Shown in pieces: positions 41,573 through 50,561 of a DNA stretch of 64,000 nt. The stretch lies in contig NZ_JAKWBF010000001.1 in assembly GCF_022513585.1 (NCBI RefSeq), forward strand, positions 62,001 through 126,000, given 5' to 3'. The stretch is from Gordonia gummivorans. Its GTDB lineage: Bacteria; Actinomycetota; Actinomycetes; Mycobacteriales; Mycobacteriaceae. The notes beneath the pieces were generated by a model. That model did not search any database, was not told the DNA's origin, and saw only the letters and a program-made list of their open reading frames with translations. Every line of letters begins with the position of its first letter. Position 1 is the first letter of the stretch. The translations under genes and the position numbers were made by a program.

Positions 41573-41591
41573 AAAGGGTTGCCTCACCAAT
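41573..41591 (+). promoter_or_regulatory. Weak iron-box-like sequence before the DyP-encapsulin pair
   Basis: AAAGGGTTGCCTCACCAAT matches the 19-nt DtxR/IdeR consensus at about 12 positions, with the central GCCT and CACC half conserved. It begins directly after the preceding stop and ends 59 nt upstream of the DyP start. Below the usual threshold for an IdeR site. Confidence 0.25.
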
Positions 41592-41650
41592 ATTTTCACA
41601 GGTAGCCCATCGTCACCACAGCGACCACCGGGTCCGATAGGGTGGATCTC

Positions 41651-42658
41651 GTGCCGGTGCCGCAGACCATCCTCACGCGCAAGACGAAGACCGCGATCTT
41701 CGTCGTGCTCGTCATCAACGAGGGCGGCGAGGCGCAGGTACGCGACTTCCTCGGGCAGGTACCGAGCCTGACCAATGCGGTGTCGTCGCGTGCGCCCGAC
41801 ATGGCCTTGGCCGGGATCGTATCGATCGGCTCGCAGGCGTGGGACCGCCTGTTCGACGGTCCACGCCCCCAGTCCCTCCGACCGTTCGTCGCCTACGAGG
41901 GCGAGGTGCACACCGCCCCGGCCACCCCCGGTGACCTGCTGCTGCACATCAAGGCCGACCAACTCGACCTCTGCTACGAACTCGGTCGCAAGTTCACCGC
42001 CGCACTCGGCGACGCCGTGACCGTTGTCGACGAGGTACACGGGTTCCGGTATTTCGATCTGCGCGATCTGATCGGGTTCGTCGACGGCACCGAGAACCCG
42101 GTCGGTCAGGCGGCGATCGACGCGATCACCGTCGGCGACGAGGATCCCGACTTCGCCGGTGGCAGCTACGTCGCGATCCAGCGCTACGTCACCGATTTCA
42201 CCGCGTGGACCGCACTGAGCACCGAGGAGCAGGAAGCCGCGATCGGCCGCACCAAGCTCGACAACGTCGAGATGGCCGACGACGTGAAGCCGACCAACTC
42301 GCACATCGCGCTCAACGTCGTCGAAGACGAGAACGGCGAGGAGATCGACATCGTCCGCGACAACATGCCCTACGGCGACGTGTCCGGCGCGGGTGAGAGC
42401 GGCACCTTCTACATCGCCTACTCCGCCGGACCCGACGTCACCGAAGAGATGCTCCGCAAGATGTTCATCGGTGACCCGCCCGGCAACTACGACCGCCTAC
42501 TCGACTTCACCACCGCGGTGTCCGGGTCCCAATTCTTCACCCCGACAATCGATTTCTTCGATGACCTCCCGCCTGCGCCACCGGCGGAAGAGCCCGCCGA
42601 ACCAGCCGCCCGAGTCCGGCCCGCCGACGGCTCGCTCGGCATCGGCTCCCTACGCTGA
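41651..42658 (+). CDS. DyP-type heme peroxidase with encapsulin-targeting tail
   Basis: A 335-residue dye-decolorizing peroxidase. GFVDGTENPVGQAA (~141) is the family signature with the catalytic Asp; TNSHIALNVV (~217) carries the proximal heme His; the distal Arg is in IVRDNMPYGDVSGAGESGTFYIAY. The C-terminus is a Pro/Glu-rich linker (PAPPAEEPAEPAARVRPA) ending DGSLGIGSLR, the known encapsulin targeting peptide motif. The protein is thus cargo for the encapsulin encoded 26 nt downstream. GTG at 41651 was chosen because AGGGTGG is well spaced and homologues start near (V/M)PVPQ; an upstream GTG at 41642 is possible. Confidence 0.95.
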   Translation: MPVPQTILTRKTKTAIFVVLVINEGGEAQVRDFLGQVPSLTNAVSSRAPDMALAGIVSIGSQAWDRLFDGPRPQSLRPFVAYEGEVHTAPATPGDLLLHIKADQLDLCYELGRKFTAALGDAVTVVDEVHGFRYFDLRDLIGFVDGTENPVGQAAIDAITVGDEDPDFAGGSYVAIQRYVTDFTAWTALSTEEQEAAIGRTKLDNVEMADDVKPTNSHIALNVVEDENGEEIDIVRDNMPYGDVSGAGESGTFYIAYSAGPDVTEEMLRKMFIGDPPGNYDRLLDFTTAVSGSQFFTPTIDFFDDLPPAPPAEEPAEPAARVRPADGSLGIGSLR

Positions 42659-42684
42659 CCACCCACCCGACACGAGGAGTGACC

Positions 42685-43488
42685 ATGAACAACCTGCATC
42701 GCGAACTCGCGCCGATCTCCGAGGCCGCCTGGGCTGAGATCGAGGAGGAAGCCGCCCGTTCCTTCAAACGCAACAGTGCGGGTCGACGCCTCGTCGACGT
42801 GAAAGGACCCCTCGGCCTCGACACCGCGTCGGTGACGCTGGGCCACCGCTCCAAGATCGATTCACCGTCTGAGGGCATTCAGGCGTTCACTCGGCACACC
42901 CAGTCGCTGGTGGAACTGAAAGTGCCGTTCACCGTCACCCGCGAGGCCATCGACGACGTCGACCGCGGTGCGCAGGACTCCGACTGGGATCCGGTCGTCG
43001 ACGCCGCCCGCGACCTCGCGCTCGCCGAGGATCGCGCCATCTTCGAGAGTTATGCGGCGGCCGGGATCGACGGCATCCGTGTCGACGCGACGGCAAACCC
43101 GATCACGCTGCCCGAGGACGTCCGCGACTATCCGGAGGCGTTCAGCCTGGCGTTGTCGACGCTGAAACTCGCGTCGGTCGACGGTCCGTACTCGATCGCG
43201 CTCTCCGCCGACGTCTACAACCTGGTCAACGAGACCTCCAACCACGGCTACCCGATCCGTCAGCACATCCAGCGGCTGATCGACGGTGAGATCGTGTGGG
43301 CACCCGCCATCACCGGCGCGTTTGTCCTCAGTACACGCGGCGGGGACTTCGAACTCACCATCGGCCAGGACGTGTCCATCGGCTACGACTCCCACGACGC
43401 CGACACCGTGAACCTCTACTTCCAGGAGTCGTTCACCTTCCTCACCTACAGCGGCGAGGCCGCCGTACCGCTCGTGCCGGCCAGCTGA
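42685..43488 (+). CDS. enc: Encapsulin shell protein (linocin M18/CFP29 family)
   Basis: A 267-residue HK97-fold shell protein. NNLHRELAPISEAAWAEIEEEAARSFKRNSAGRRLVDVKGPLG at the start, PFTVTREAIDDVDRGAQDSDWDPVVDAARDLALAEDRAIFESYAAAGI in the P-domain, and VSIGYDSHDADTVNLYFQESFTFLTYSGEAAVPL at the end are typical of family 1 encapsulins near 270 residues. It assembles into a nanocompartment that houses the upstream DyP. ATG at 42685 has GAGGAG 5 nt upstream; a GTG two codons earlier overlaps that site and is rejected. Confidence 0.96.
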   Translation: MNNLHRELAPISEAAWAEIEEEAARSFKRNSAGRRLVDVKGPLGLDTASVTLGHRSKIDSPSEGIQAFTRHTQSLVELKVPFTVTREAIDDVDRGAQDSDWDPVVDAARDLALAEDRAIFESYAAAGIDGIRVDATANPITLPEDVRDYPEAFSLALSTLKLASVDGPYSIALSADVYNLVNETSNHGYPIRQHIQRLIDGEIVWAPAITGAFVLSTRGGDFELTIGQDVSIGYDSHDADTVNLYFQESFTFLTYSGEAAVPLVPAS

Positions 43489-43563
43489 GCCGTATCCCGC
43501 TCACAGACAAACCCGTGGCAGCGTGTCGCACCCTGTTGCTAGCCTCGGCGAAGTGACGACACC

Positions 43564-45297
43564 ATGCTGACGCGACTGATTCGCACCTACCTGTCGCGCT
43601 ACGGCGTGAACATGGTGCTGGTCGTCACCCTCCAACTGGTGGCGACCGCCGCGATGCTGTATCTGCCGACGCTGAACGCCGACATCATCGACAACGGCGT
43701 CGCGCAGGGAGACACCGACTACATCCTCCGCATCGGCGGCTGGATGCTGGCGATCACCATCGCGCAGGTGGTGTGTTCGATCACCGCCCAGTATTGGGGT
43801 GCACGCGCCGCGCTGGGTGCCGGTCGCGACATCCGGCACGACCTGCTGCACCGGGTGAACACCTTCTCCGCGCGGGAGGTCGGCAGATTCGGCGCGCCGT
43901 CGCTGATCACCCGCACCACCAACGACGTCCAGCAGGTGCAGCTGCTGATCGTGATGAGCACCGCCATCCTGGTGATGGCCCCCATCATGTGCATCGGCGG
44001 CATCGCCATGGCAATCCATGTGGCACCGGGTCTTTCGTGGGTGCTGGTGGTCGCGGTGCCCGTGCTGGGCGTCACCATGGCCCTGATCATCGCGCGGATG
44101 ATTCCCGGGTTCCGGGTCATGCAAGACCGCATCGACAAGGTCAACCAGATCCTGCGCGAGCAGATCACCGGCATCCGGGTGGTCCGCGCCTTTGTGCGTG
44201 AACGCTTTGAGATGCAACGCTTCTCGGTCGCCAACGATCAGCTGGCCGACGCAACGCTGCGCGTCGGCCGAATGATGGCACTCGCCTTCCCGGCGGTGCT
44301 GTTCATCACCAACGTCACCATCGTCGCGATCATCTGGTTCGGCGGACATCGGGTCGCCGACGGCAGCGTGGAGATCGGCGCACTCACGGCGATGATCAGC
44401 TACGTCATGCAGATCATGATGTCGGTGATGATGGCGTCCTTCCTCGCGATGATGGCGCCGCGCGCAGCGGTCTGCGCCGAGCGGATCTGCGAGGTGCTCG
44501 ACACCGAGACGTCCGTGTCCCCGCCGCAAACGCCCGTCGATTTCGCGACCGCACCGTCGACCGTCGCGTTCCGGGCCGCCGAATTCCGGTACCCGGGCGC
44601 CGACGATCCCGTGCTGCGCGACATCACCTTCGAGACCGAACGGGGCACCACCACCGCGATCGTCGGCTCCACCGGATCGGGTAAGACGACCCTGCTGAGC
44701 CTGGTACCGCGTCTCATCGACGTCACGTCGGGCTCGGTCCTCGTCGGCGGCACCGACGTTGCAGACCTCGACCCCGACGTCCTGCGCGCTGCCATCGGTC
44801 TGGTGCCGCAGCGCCCGTACCTGTTCTCCGGGACCGTCGCGACCAACCTCCGACACGGTAAACCGGACGCCTCCGATGACGAGATCTGGGAAGCACTGCG
44901 CGTCGCACAGGCCCAGGACTTCGTCGAAGCCATGCCCGAGGGTCTCGACACCCCCATCGCGCAAGGCGGCACCACCGTCTCCGGCGGGCAACGACAACGC
45001 CTGGCCATCGCCCGCGCCCTGATCCGGCGTCCCGGCGTCTACCTCTTCGACGACTCGTTCTCCGCGCTCGACCTCACCACCGACGCCCGGCTGCGCGCGG
45101 CACTGCGGCCGGCCACCCGAGACGCGGCGGTCATCGTTGTCGCACAGCGCATCTCGACGATCGTCGACGCCGACCAGATCGTCGTCCTCGATCGCGGGCG
45201 CGTGGTCGGGATCGGACGGCACGACGAACTGCTCGACACCTGCGAGACCTACGCCGAGATCGCCAATTCCCAACTCGCACTGCAGGAGGGATCGTGA
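43564..45297 (+). CDS. ABC exporter half-transporter, degenerate-site subunit
   Basis: A 577-residue type IV ABC exporter: six helices in residues ~15-310, then an ATPase domain from ~335: Walker A GSTGSGKTT (~377), Q-loop LVPQRPYLFSGTVATN, signature VSGGQRQR (~480), and Walker B VYLFDDSFSALD, in which Asp replaces the catalytic Glu. That makes this the degenerate-site half of a heterodimer, resembling mycobacterial Rv1273c. It should pair with the next gene to export drugs or lipids. Its last codons overlap the next start (GTGA). Confidence 0.93.
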   Translation: MLTRLIRTYLSRYGVNMVLVVTLQLVATAAMLYLPTLNADIIDNGVAQGDTDYILRIGGWMLAITIAQVVCSITAQYWGARAALGAGRDIRHDLLHRVNTFSAREVGRFGAPSLITRTTNDVQQVQLLIVMSTAILVMAPIMCIGGIAMAIHVAPGLSWVLVVAVPVLGVTMALIIARMIPGFRVMQDRIDKVNQILREQITGIRVVRAFVRERFEMQRFSVANDQLADATLRVGRMMALAFPAVLFITNVTIVAIIWFGGHRVADGSVEIGALTAMISYVMQIMMSVMMASFLAMMAPRAAVCAERICEVLDTETSVSPPQTPVDFATAPSTVAFRAAEFRYPGADDPVLRDITFETERGTTTAIVGSTGSGKTTLLSLVPRLIDVTSGSVLVGGTDVADLDPDVLRAAIGLVPQRPYLFSGTVATNLRHGKPDASDDEIWEALRVAQAQDFVEAMPEGLDTPIAQGGTTVSGGQRQRLAIARALIRRPGVYLFDDSFSALDLTTDARLRAALRPATRDAAVIVVAQRISTIVDADQIVVLDRGRVVGIGRHDELLDTCETYAEIANSQLALQEGS

Positions 45298-47222
45298 CGC
45301 GCCCGGGCGGACCGGGCCCCGGCCCGATGATGGGCGCTCCCGGCGAGAAGGCGCGATCGTTCGGCCCGTCGATGAAACGACTCGTTCGGTTGCTCGCGTC
45401 GTACCGGATCGCGATGGTGATCATCCTGACCGCGATCGTCGCGTCGGTGATCCTGACCGCCATCGCGCCGCGCGTTCTCGGGCATGCCACCGACCTCATC
45501 TTCGACGGCGTCGTCGGCTCACAGCTGCCCGCCGGCATGAGCAAGGAGCAGGTGGTCGACGGCCTGCGCGCACGCGGCCAGGACACGTTCGCCGACATGG
45601 TGTCGTCGATGGATCTCACGCCGGGAGTCGGCGTCGACTTCGGCGAGGTCGGCAAGGTGCTGATCATCGTGCTGGCCCTCTACGTCGGGTCGGCCGTGCT
45701 CGCCTGGCTCGCGGCCTATCTGCTCAACATCGCCGTCGTCGGCACCATCCGGGGACTGCGGGCCGACGTCGAGGCCAAGGTCCATCGACTTCCGTTGCGT
45801 TACTACGACTCCATGCCCCGCGGCGACCTGCTCAGCCGCGTCACCAACGACCTCGACAACCTCTCACAGAGCCTGCAGCAGACCATCTCCCAGTTCCTCA
45901 ACTCGGTGCTGACCGTCATCGCGCTGTTGATCATGATGATCTGGATCTCGCCGCTGCTCGCCCTCATCGCGGTGATCACCATCCCACTCGCCGTCGGTGC
46001 GACCGCGTTCATCGCGAAGAGGTCCAAACCGCACTTCATGGCCCAGTGGTCGTCGACCGGCAAGCTCAACGCGCAGGTCGAGGAGGCGTTCACCGGGCAC
46101 GAACTGGTGAAGGCATTCGGCAGGCAGAGCGAGATCGAAGACACCTTCGACGAACGCAACGAGAAGCTCTACCAATCGAGTTGGCGCGCGCAGTTCATCT
46201 CCGGCGCCATCATGCCGACGATCATGTTCCTGGGGAATCTCAACTACGTCGCGGTCGCGGTGGTCGGCGGATTGCGCGTCGCATCCGGCGCGCTGAGCCT
46301 CGGCGAGGTGCAGGCGTTCATCCAGTACTCGCGCCAGTTCACGCAGCCGCTGACCCAGATCGGTTCGATGATCAACCTCATGCAGAGCGGCGTGGCATCG
46401 GCCGAGCGCATCTTCGACATCCTCGACGCCGACGAACAAACACCCGACGACGCCGACCCGCAGACCCCTTCCGACGGCCACGGGCTGATCGAGTTCGACC
46501 ACGTCGACTTCCGCTACGTCCCCGAGAAACCGCTCATCGAAGACCTGTCACTCGTAGCGCGGCCTGGACACATGATCGCGATCGTCGGGCCGACCGGCGC
46601 AGGCAAGACGACGCTGGTCAACCTCATCATGCGGTTCTACGACATCGACGCAGGCGTGATCCGAGTCGACGGTGTCGACGCGCGCCGCATGACCCGCGAC
46701 GACCTCCGCGAACGCACCGGAATGGTGCTGCAGGACTCGTGGCTGTTCGGTGGCAGCATCTACGACAACATCGCCTACGGCGACCCCACCGCGTCCCGCG
46801 AAGAGGTTCTCGAGGCGGCCCGCCTGAGTCATGTCGACCACTTCGTGCGCATCCTGCCCGACGGTTACGACACCGTCCTCGACGACGAGGGCGGCGGTGT
46901 CAGCGCCGGTGAACGGCAGCTCATCACCATCGCGCGCGCCTTCCTCGCCAAGCCGACGATCCTCATCCTCGACGAGGCGACCAGCTCGGTCGACACCCGC
47001 ACCGAACTGCTCATCCAGCAGGCGATGGCCAACCTGCGCACCGACCGCACCAGTTTCGTCATCGCGCACCGGCTTTCGACGATCCGCGACGCCGACGTCA
47101 TCGTCGTGATGGAGGACGGGCACATCGTCGAACAAGGCAACCACGACGAACTCCTCGCCGCCGGCGGCGCCTACTGCCGCCTGTACCGCAGCCAGTTCGC
47201 GGGTGCGTTGGAGACGGAGTGA
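45294..47222 (+). CDS. ABC exporter half-transporter, catalytic subunit
   Basis: A 642-residue half-transporter (Rv1272c-like) with an N-terminal ~25-residue Gly/Pro extension (TRPGGPGPGPMMGAPGEKARSFGPS), helices in ~35-360, including an extra loop (~80-115) before the second helix, and an ATPase domain: Walker A GPTGAGKTT (~431), Q-loop VLQDSWLFGGSIYDN, signature GGGVSAGERQ (~530), Walker B ILILDEATSSVD with the catalytic Glu intact, H-loop IAHRLST. Together with the preceding gene it forms an asymmetric heterodimer. GTG start within the preceding stop codon region. Confidence 0.93.
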   Translation: MTRPGGPGPGPMMGAPGEKARSFGPSMKRLVRLLASYRIAMVIILTAIVASVILTAIAPRVLGHATDLIFDGVVGSQLPAGMSKEQVVDGLRARGQDTFADMVSSMDLTPGVGVDFGEVGKVLIIVLALYVGSAVLAWLAAYLLNIAVVGTIRGLRADVEAKVHRLPLRYYDSMPRGDLLSRVTNDLDNLSQSLQQTISQFLNSVLTVIALLIMMIWISPLLALIAVITIPLAVGATAFIAKRSKPHFMAQWSSTGKLNAQVEEAFTGHELVKAFGRQSEIEDTFDERNEKLYQSSWRAQFISGAIMPTIMFLGNLNYVAVAVVGGLRVASGALSLGEVQAFIQYSRQFTQPLTQIGSMINLMQSGVASAERIFDILDADEQTPDDADPQTPSDGHGLIEFDHVDFRYVPEKPLIEDLSLVARPGHMIAIVGPTGAGKTTLVNLIMRFYDIDAGVIRVDGVDARRMTRDDLRERTGMVLQDSWLFGGSIYDNIAYGDPTASREEVLEAARLSHVDHFVRILPDGYDTVLDDEGGGVSAGERQLITIARAFLAKPTILILDEATSSVDTRTELLIQQAMANLRTDRTSFVIAHRLSTIRDADVIVVMEDGHIVEQGNHDELLAAGGAYCRLYRSQFAGALETE

Positions 47223-47267
47223 CCCATCCCCTGATCGAGTTGCGTCCAGCGGTGTCCGCATCGTCTA

Positions 47268-47305
47268 CCGCTCCCTGAGGTGCGAGCGGAGCGAGCCTCG
47301 AAGGG
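47268..47305 (+). repeat. Dispersed palindromic repeat family B, copy 1
   Basis: A 38-nt sequence (starting CCGCTCCCTGAGGTGCGAGC) whose reverse complement occurs at 56241-56278, with one mismatch region (GCGGAGC versus GCGAAGC). It lies in the 125-nt gap between the ABC genes and the convergent hypothetical gene, where a terminator or repetitive extragenic palindrome would be expected. Confidence 0.75.
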
Positions 47306-47347
47306 CCTCGCGACCCGACAATGTCGGCAACCACCAACGAATCCCGC

Positions 47348-48025
47348 TTACCCCGACCCGCGCTCCAACTCCCCCGCGATCCGTCGTTCCAATTCCTGCG
47401 CCGCCGGCGCGGGCACGTCGATGAGTCCGTCGAGTTCTGCCCGTGCTTTCCGATAGGCCGCCTGCCGCTCTGCTGGCGTCGCACCACTGTCACCAGCCAC
47501 GGCGACCAATCGGCGTGCGCGCTCGAGTCGCTCACGTTCGACAGGCGAGAAGTCCGATTGCCGACGACGCCGCGCTTCTCGCTCGGCCGCCTCGAACGCT
47601 GCCGCGTAATCGCCGACCGCGTCCCGATACTCCGCGAAGTCCTGCGGTTCCATCACTTCCGTCGACGATGCGGGCCGCAGGTCGTCGGCCCGCACCTTCG
47701 CACGGTGAAATGCCAAGGTGAGCGGTTCGCGCATGTCGGTCATCAGCGGAAAGTCGATGAGGGTGGCCAGGTCGAGTTCGTAGCCGAACCATCGCTCATT
47801 GACCCCGTCATGGCGTGTGGTCACCTTGGCGATCTGCTCGGCAGACGCTTGCGTGAGCCGAATCTGCTCGGATTGCGCATTCGCCTTGATCTTGGCGAGT
47901 TCGATCTTGTCCTGACGCCGCTTCTCGTTGTACCGCGCAATGTGTCCGGCCCAGCCCCCGACAACCCCGCCGATCGGGAAGATCAGCCACCAATAGTCTT
48001 GCGCGAAGTTGAGGACCTGGTCCAC
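47348..48025 (-). CDS. Membrane-anchored coiled-coil protein of unknown function
   Basis: Not recognised. The 225-residue product has one N-terminal membrane segment (YWWLIFPIGGVVGGWAGHIA), a basic Lys/Gln/Ala-rich helix (YNEKRRQDKIELAKIKANAQSEQIRLTQASAEQI) with heptad spacing, a middle part (YELDLATLIDFPLMTDMREPLTLAFHRAKVRADDLRP) and a long Arg/Glu/Ala-rich C-terminal coiled coil (ERLERARRLVAVAGDSGATPAERQAAYRKARAEL). Topology would be a short outside tail with most of the protein in the cytosol. GTG start without a convincing ribosome binding site. Divergent from the YdeI-like gene, 48 nt away. Confidence 0.7.
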   Translation of the reverse strand: MDQVLNFAQDYWWLIFPIGGVVGGWAGHIARYNEKRRQDKIELAKIKANAQSEQIRLTQASAEQIAKVTTRHDGVNERWFGYELDLATLIDFPLMTDMREPLTLAFHRAKVRADDLRPASSTEVMEPQDFAEYRDAVGDYAAAFEAAEREARRRRQSDFSPVERERLERARRLVAVAGDSGATPAERQAAYRKARAELDGLIDVPAPAAQELERRIAGELERGSG

Positions 48026-48073
48026 AACTCAACTGTACCGACGCATCGCACGCACCCGGCTACGCTGACGGGC

Positions 48074-48646
48074 ATGGCCGACCCCGACGCCCCGCACCTC
48101 GTCGCCGACACCCTCGACGAATGGCGAGAATGGCTGCGCGACAACCACGCCGACTCCTCGGGTGTCTGGCTTGTGTTCTGGCGCAAAGACTCCGGCCGCG
48201 AACCTCTCGATTACGACGAAACGGTCCGGGAAGCTCTCTGCTGGGGCTGGATCGACGGCCACACCCGCACCATCGACGATCATCGTCGCGGCATGTGGTT
48301 CACGCGCCGCGGACGCAACAGCGCCTGGGCCGCGTCCAACAAGGCCCGGGTCACCGCGCTGGTCGAATCCGGGCGGATGCAACCGCCGGGGCAGGCCGTC
48401 ATCGACGACGCCAAGGCCCGCGGGCTCTGGAATCTGCTCGACGACGCGGAGGCGCTGATCGAATCTCCCGAACTCGCCGCAGCGTTGGACGCCAACCCGA
48501 CCGCCCGCGCCAACTGGGATGCCTTCCCACCCAGCGCGCGCAAATTCGGGCTCAGCCAACTCGCGTTCGCCAAACGTCCGGAGACGAAGACCAAGCGGAT
48601 TGCCACCCTCGTCGCGCAAGCCGAACGCAACGAGCGGCCCGGTTGA
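48074..48646 (+). CDS. YdeI/OmpD-associated family protein
   Basis: A 190-residue protein with the YdeI/bacteriocin-protection pattern: EWREWLRDNHADSSGVWLVFWRKDSGREPLDYDETVREALCWGWIDGHTRTID, RGMWFTRRGRNSAWAASNKARVTALVESGRM, and the C-terminal WDAFPPSARKFGLSQLAFAKRPETKTKRI. Members give resistance to bacteriocins or peptides in enterobacteria; the biochemical role in actinobacteria is not known. ATG at 48074. A strong hairpin follows 12 nt after the stop. Confidence 0.88.
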   Translation: MADPDAPHLVADTLDEWREWLRDNHADSSGVWLVFWRKDSGREPLDYDETVREALCWGWIDGHTRTIDDHRRGMWFTRRGRNSAWAASNKARVTALVESGRMQPPGQAVIDDAKARGLWNLLDDAEALIESPELAAALDANPTARANWDAFPPSARKFGLSQLAFAKRPETKTKRIATLVAQAERNERPG

Positions 48647-48658
48647 TGGACACACCGA

Positions 48659-48702
48659 GAACTCCCATCTACACATGGAATCTCGTGTGTAAATGGGAGT
48701 TC
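48659..48702. terminator. Bidirectional hairpin between convergent genes
   Basis: GAACTCCCAT pairs with ATGGGAGTTC, extended inward by CTACAC with GTGTGT, enclosing a loop of about 10 nt. It lies between the YdeI-like gene and the convergent SDR gene and could serve both. Confidence 0.7.
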
Positions 48703-48729
48703 CGGGTGTGTGGTTCTGCAGTTGAGCGA

Positions 48730-49521
48730 CTACAGATCCGGGATGGGCAGGTCCAGGTTCGGGGCGATCAGTCCGCCGTCGACCTCCAGGATCTTGCCGG
48801 TCAGGTACGCACCGGCCGGCGAGGCGAGGTACAGCGCGGCAGCGGCGATGTCTTCGGGTTCACCCAGCCGGTGGAGCGGCGTGGCGCCCTCGACGGTCGC
48901 CCGCATCTCGTCGTTGGCGGCAACCACTTCCAGCGACGACGTCAGGATCGACCCGGGTGCGATGCCATTGACCCGGATACGCGGATTGAGGTCCATCGCG
49001 GCGAGCCGCGTGTAGTGCGCAAGCGCGGCCTTCGCCGTGCCGTACGCGGCGAAGGCGCGGCCCGGCAGCCGCCCCATCGTCGACGTGATGTTGATGATGG
49101 ATCCGCCGTCGGCCGTCGCCAACATGTGTTTCACCGACGCCGTGACGAGCGCGTGGGCGTTGGCAACGTTGAACTCGAAGGCACCGGTGAGCTGCTCGGG
49201 TGTGGTGTCGAGCAACGGTCGGGGCATGGCGCCACCGACGTTGTTCACCACGATGTCGAGCCGGCCGAACTCATCGACCGCGATCTGGGCGAGACTCGCG
49301 GCGGCGTCGATGTTGCTGAGATCGGTCGCCACCACCCGCGCCCGGCGCCCGGTGTCGGCGATGTGCCCGGCCACCTTGTCGAGCTCGAATTCACTGCGGG
49401 CCGCGATGACCACGTCGGCACCGGCCTCCGCGAATGCGACAGCGATGGCCGCACCCAGTCCGCGGCCCGCGCCGGTGACGATCGCGACCTTGTCGTCGAT
49501 TCGGAATCTGTCGAGAATCAC
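48730..49521 (-). CDS. ipdF: SDR-family dehydrogenase, IpdF-like (sterol ring catabolism)
   Basis: A 263-residue short-chain dehydrogenase. Cofactor loop [29 protein letters not shown] (~14-42), [13 protein letters not shown], catalytic Ser in [26 protein letters not shown] with YxxxK at ~162-166, and C-terminal [16 protein letters not shown]. This start ([26 protein letters not shown]) and end closely resemble my recollection of mycobacterial Rv3559c (IpdF), which oxidises a hydroxylated C/D-ring CoA intermediate of cholesterol. The KstR-like box 31 nt upstream supports a sterol role. The symbol rests on remembered similarity, not on a search. GTG start. Confidence 0.8.
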   Translation of the reverse strand: MILDRFRIDDKVAIVTGAGRGLGAAIAVAFAEAGADVVIAARSEFELDKVAGHIADTGRRARVVATDLSNIDAAASLAQIAVDEFGRLDIVVNNVGGAMPRPLLDTTPEQLTGAFEFNVANAHALVTASVKHMLATADGGSIINITSTMGRLPGRAFAAYGTAKAALAHYTRLAAMDLNPRIRVNGIAPGSILTSSLEVVAANDEMRATVEGATPLHRLGEPEDIAAAALYLASPAGAYLTGKILEVDGGLIAPNLDLPIPDL

Positions 49522-49551
49522 GCCTTGAGGATGCCACGTCCGAAGCCAAAA

Positions 49552-49567
49552 CGAGAACGTGTTCTAG
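49552..49567 (-). promoter_or_regulatory. KstR-like operator, second site
   Basis: CGAGAACGTGTTCTAG contains AAC-GT-GTT and matches the KstR consensus at 7 of its 8 defined positions (one outer T replaced by G). It lies 31 nt upstream of the IpdF-like gene. IpdF in mycobacteria belongs to the KstR2 regulon, whose motif differs, so control here may have changed. Confidence 0.55.
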
Positions 49568-49580
49568 AAACTGCTCACGC

Positions 49581-50561
49581 TCACGCCGACCGCCCCGCCA
49601 CCCACTCCATGTCCGAGGTGCGATCGCCCGCCGGTTCCAGACGCGACAATTGATCCAGTTGCTCCGCCGACAACTGCACGTCCACGGCACCCAGATTCTC
49701 CTCCAGGTAGGTGCGGCGTTTGGTGCCCGGGATCGGCACCACGTCGTCGCCGCGGGCCAGCACCCAGGCGAGCGCTACCTGACCGGGAGTTGCTTCCAGT
49801 TCATCCGCGATACCCCGAATCTGTTCCACCAGAGCAAGATTGGCGTCGAGATTCGCGCCCTGCCAGCGGGGCAGGGTCTTCCGGAAGTCCGCACCCTCGG
49901 CGACCTTGGCCGCGCCGGTCAGCATGCCCCGGCCGAGCGGGCTGTAGGGGACGATCGTCGCACCGACCTCGCGCGCCGCCGGCACATCCGACACCTCGAT
50001 GTCGCGGCTGAAGATCGACCACTCCGACTGCAACGCCGCAATCGGGTGTACTGCGGCCGCCCGTCGCAGAGAATCTGCATTCGCCTCGGACAGGCCTAGA
50101 TTGCGCACCTTGCCCTCGGCGACCAACTTCGACATCTCCTCCACCGTCTCCTCGATCGGCCGCGTCGGGTCCACTCGGTGCAGGTAGTAGAGGTCGATGA
50201 CGTCGACGCCGAGCCGACGCAGCGACGCCTCGACCGCCTGCCTGACGTACCCCGGCGATCCGTCGACCCCGGCGGGATAGCCGGTGTCGGGATTGGTCTT
50301 GATGCCGAACTTTGTCGCGAGCACCACCTCGTCACGACGATCCGCGAGCACCTTCGCCAGCAAGCGCTCGTTGGCGCCGCCGCCGTACATGTCGGCGGTG
50401 TCGAGCAGGTTGACGCCACGGTCGATGGCGAGGTTGAGCGTCGCCAGCGCCTCGGACTCGTCGGCCGGACCATAGGCGAAACTCATTCCCATACAACCCA
50501 ATCCGAGCGGTGCGACGTCGAGGTCGCCGATGCGGCGGGTGGCGGTGAGTGTTGTGGTCAT
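49581..50561 (-). CDS. Aldo/keto reductase
   Basis: A 326-residue NADPH-dependent TIM-barrel reductase. LGLGCMGMSFAYGPADE at the start, LLDTADMYGGGANERLLAKVL (~52, catalytic Asp and Tyr), VLATKFGIK with the catalytic Lys (~81), DLYYLHRVDPTRPIEETV, and IPGTKRRTYLEENLGA for NADP binding. This is the YajO/AKR13-type group that detoxifies aldehydes and methylglyoxal-like compounds. Its ATG overlaps the stop of the MerR regulator gene (ATGA), so it is translationally coupled to it, and GGAGGAAGGA lies just upstream. The regulator and its target form a simple sensor-enzyme pair. Confidence 0.93.
   Translation of the reverse strand: MTTTLTATRRIGDLDVAPLGLGCMGMSFAYGPADESEALATLNLAIDRGVNLLDTADMYGGGANERLLAKVLADRRDEVVLATKFGIKTNPDTGYPAGVDGSPGYVRQAVEASLRRLGVDVIDLYYLHRVDPTRPIEETVEEMSKLVAEGKVRNLGLSEANADSLRRAAAVHPIAALQSEWSIFSRDIEVSDVPAAREVGATIVPYSPLGRGMLTGAAKVAEGADFRKTLPRWQGANLDANLALVEQIRGIADELEATPGQVALAWVLARGDDVVPIPGTKRRTYLEENLGAVDVQLSAEQLDQLSRLEPAGDRTSDMEWVAGRSA

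Noticed and set aside
43489..43563. Terminator between encapsulin and the ABC exporter
   Set aside because: No stable hairpin seen in the 75-nt gap, so neither a terminator nor a shared operon can be claimed.
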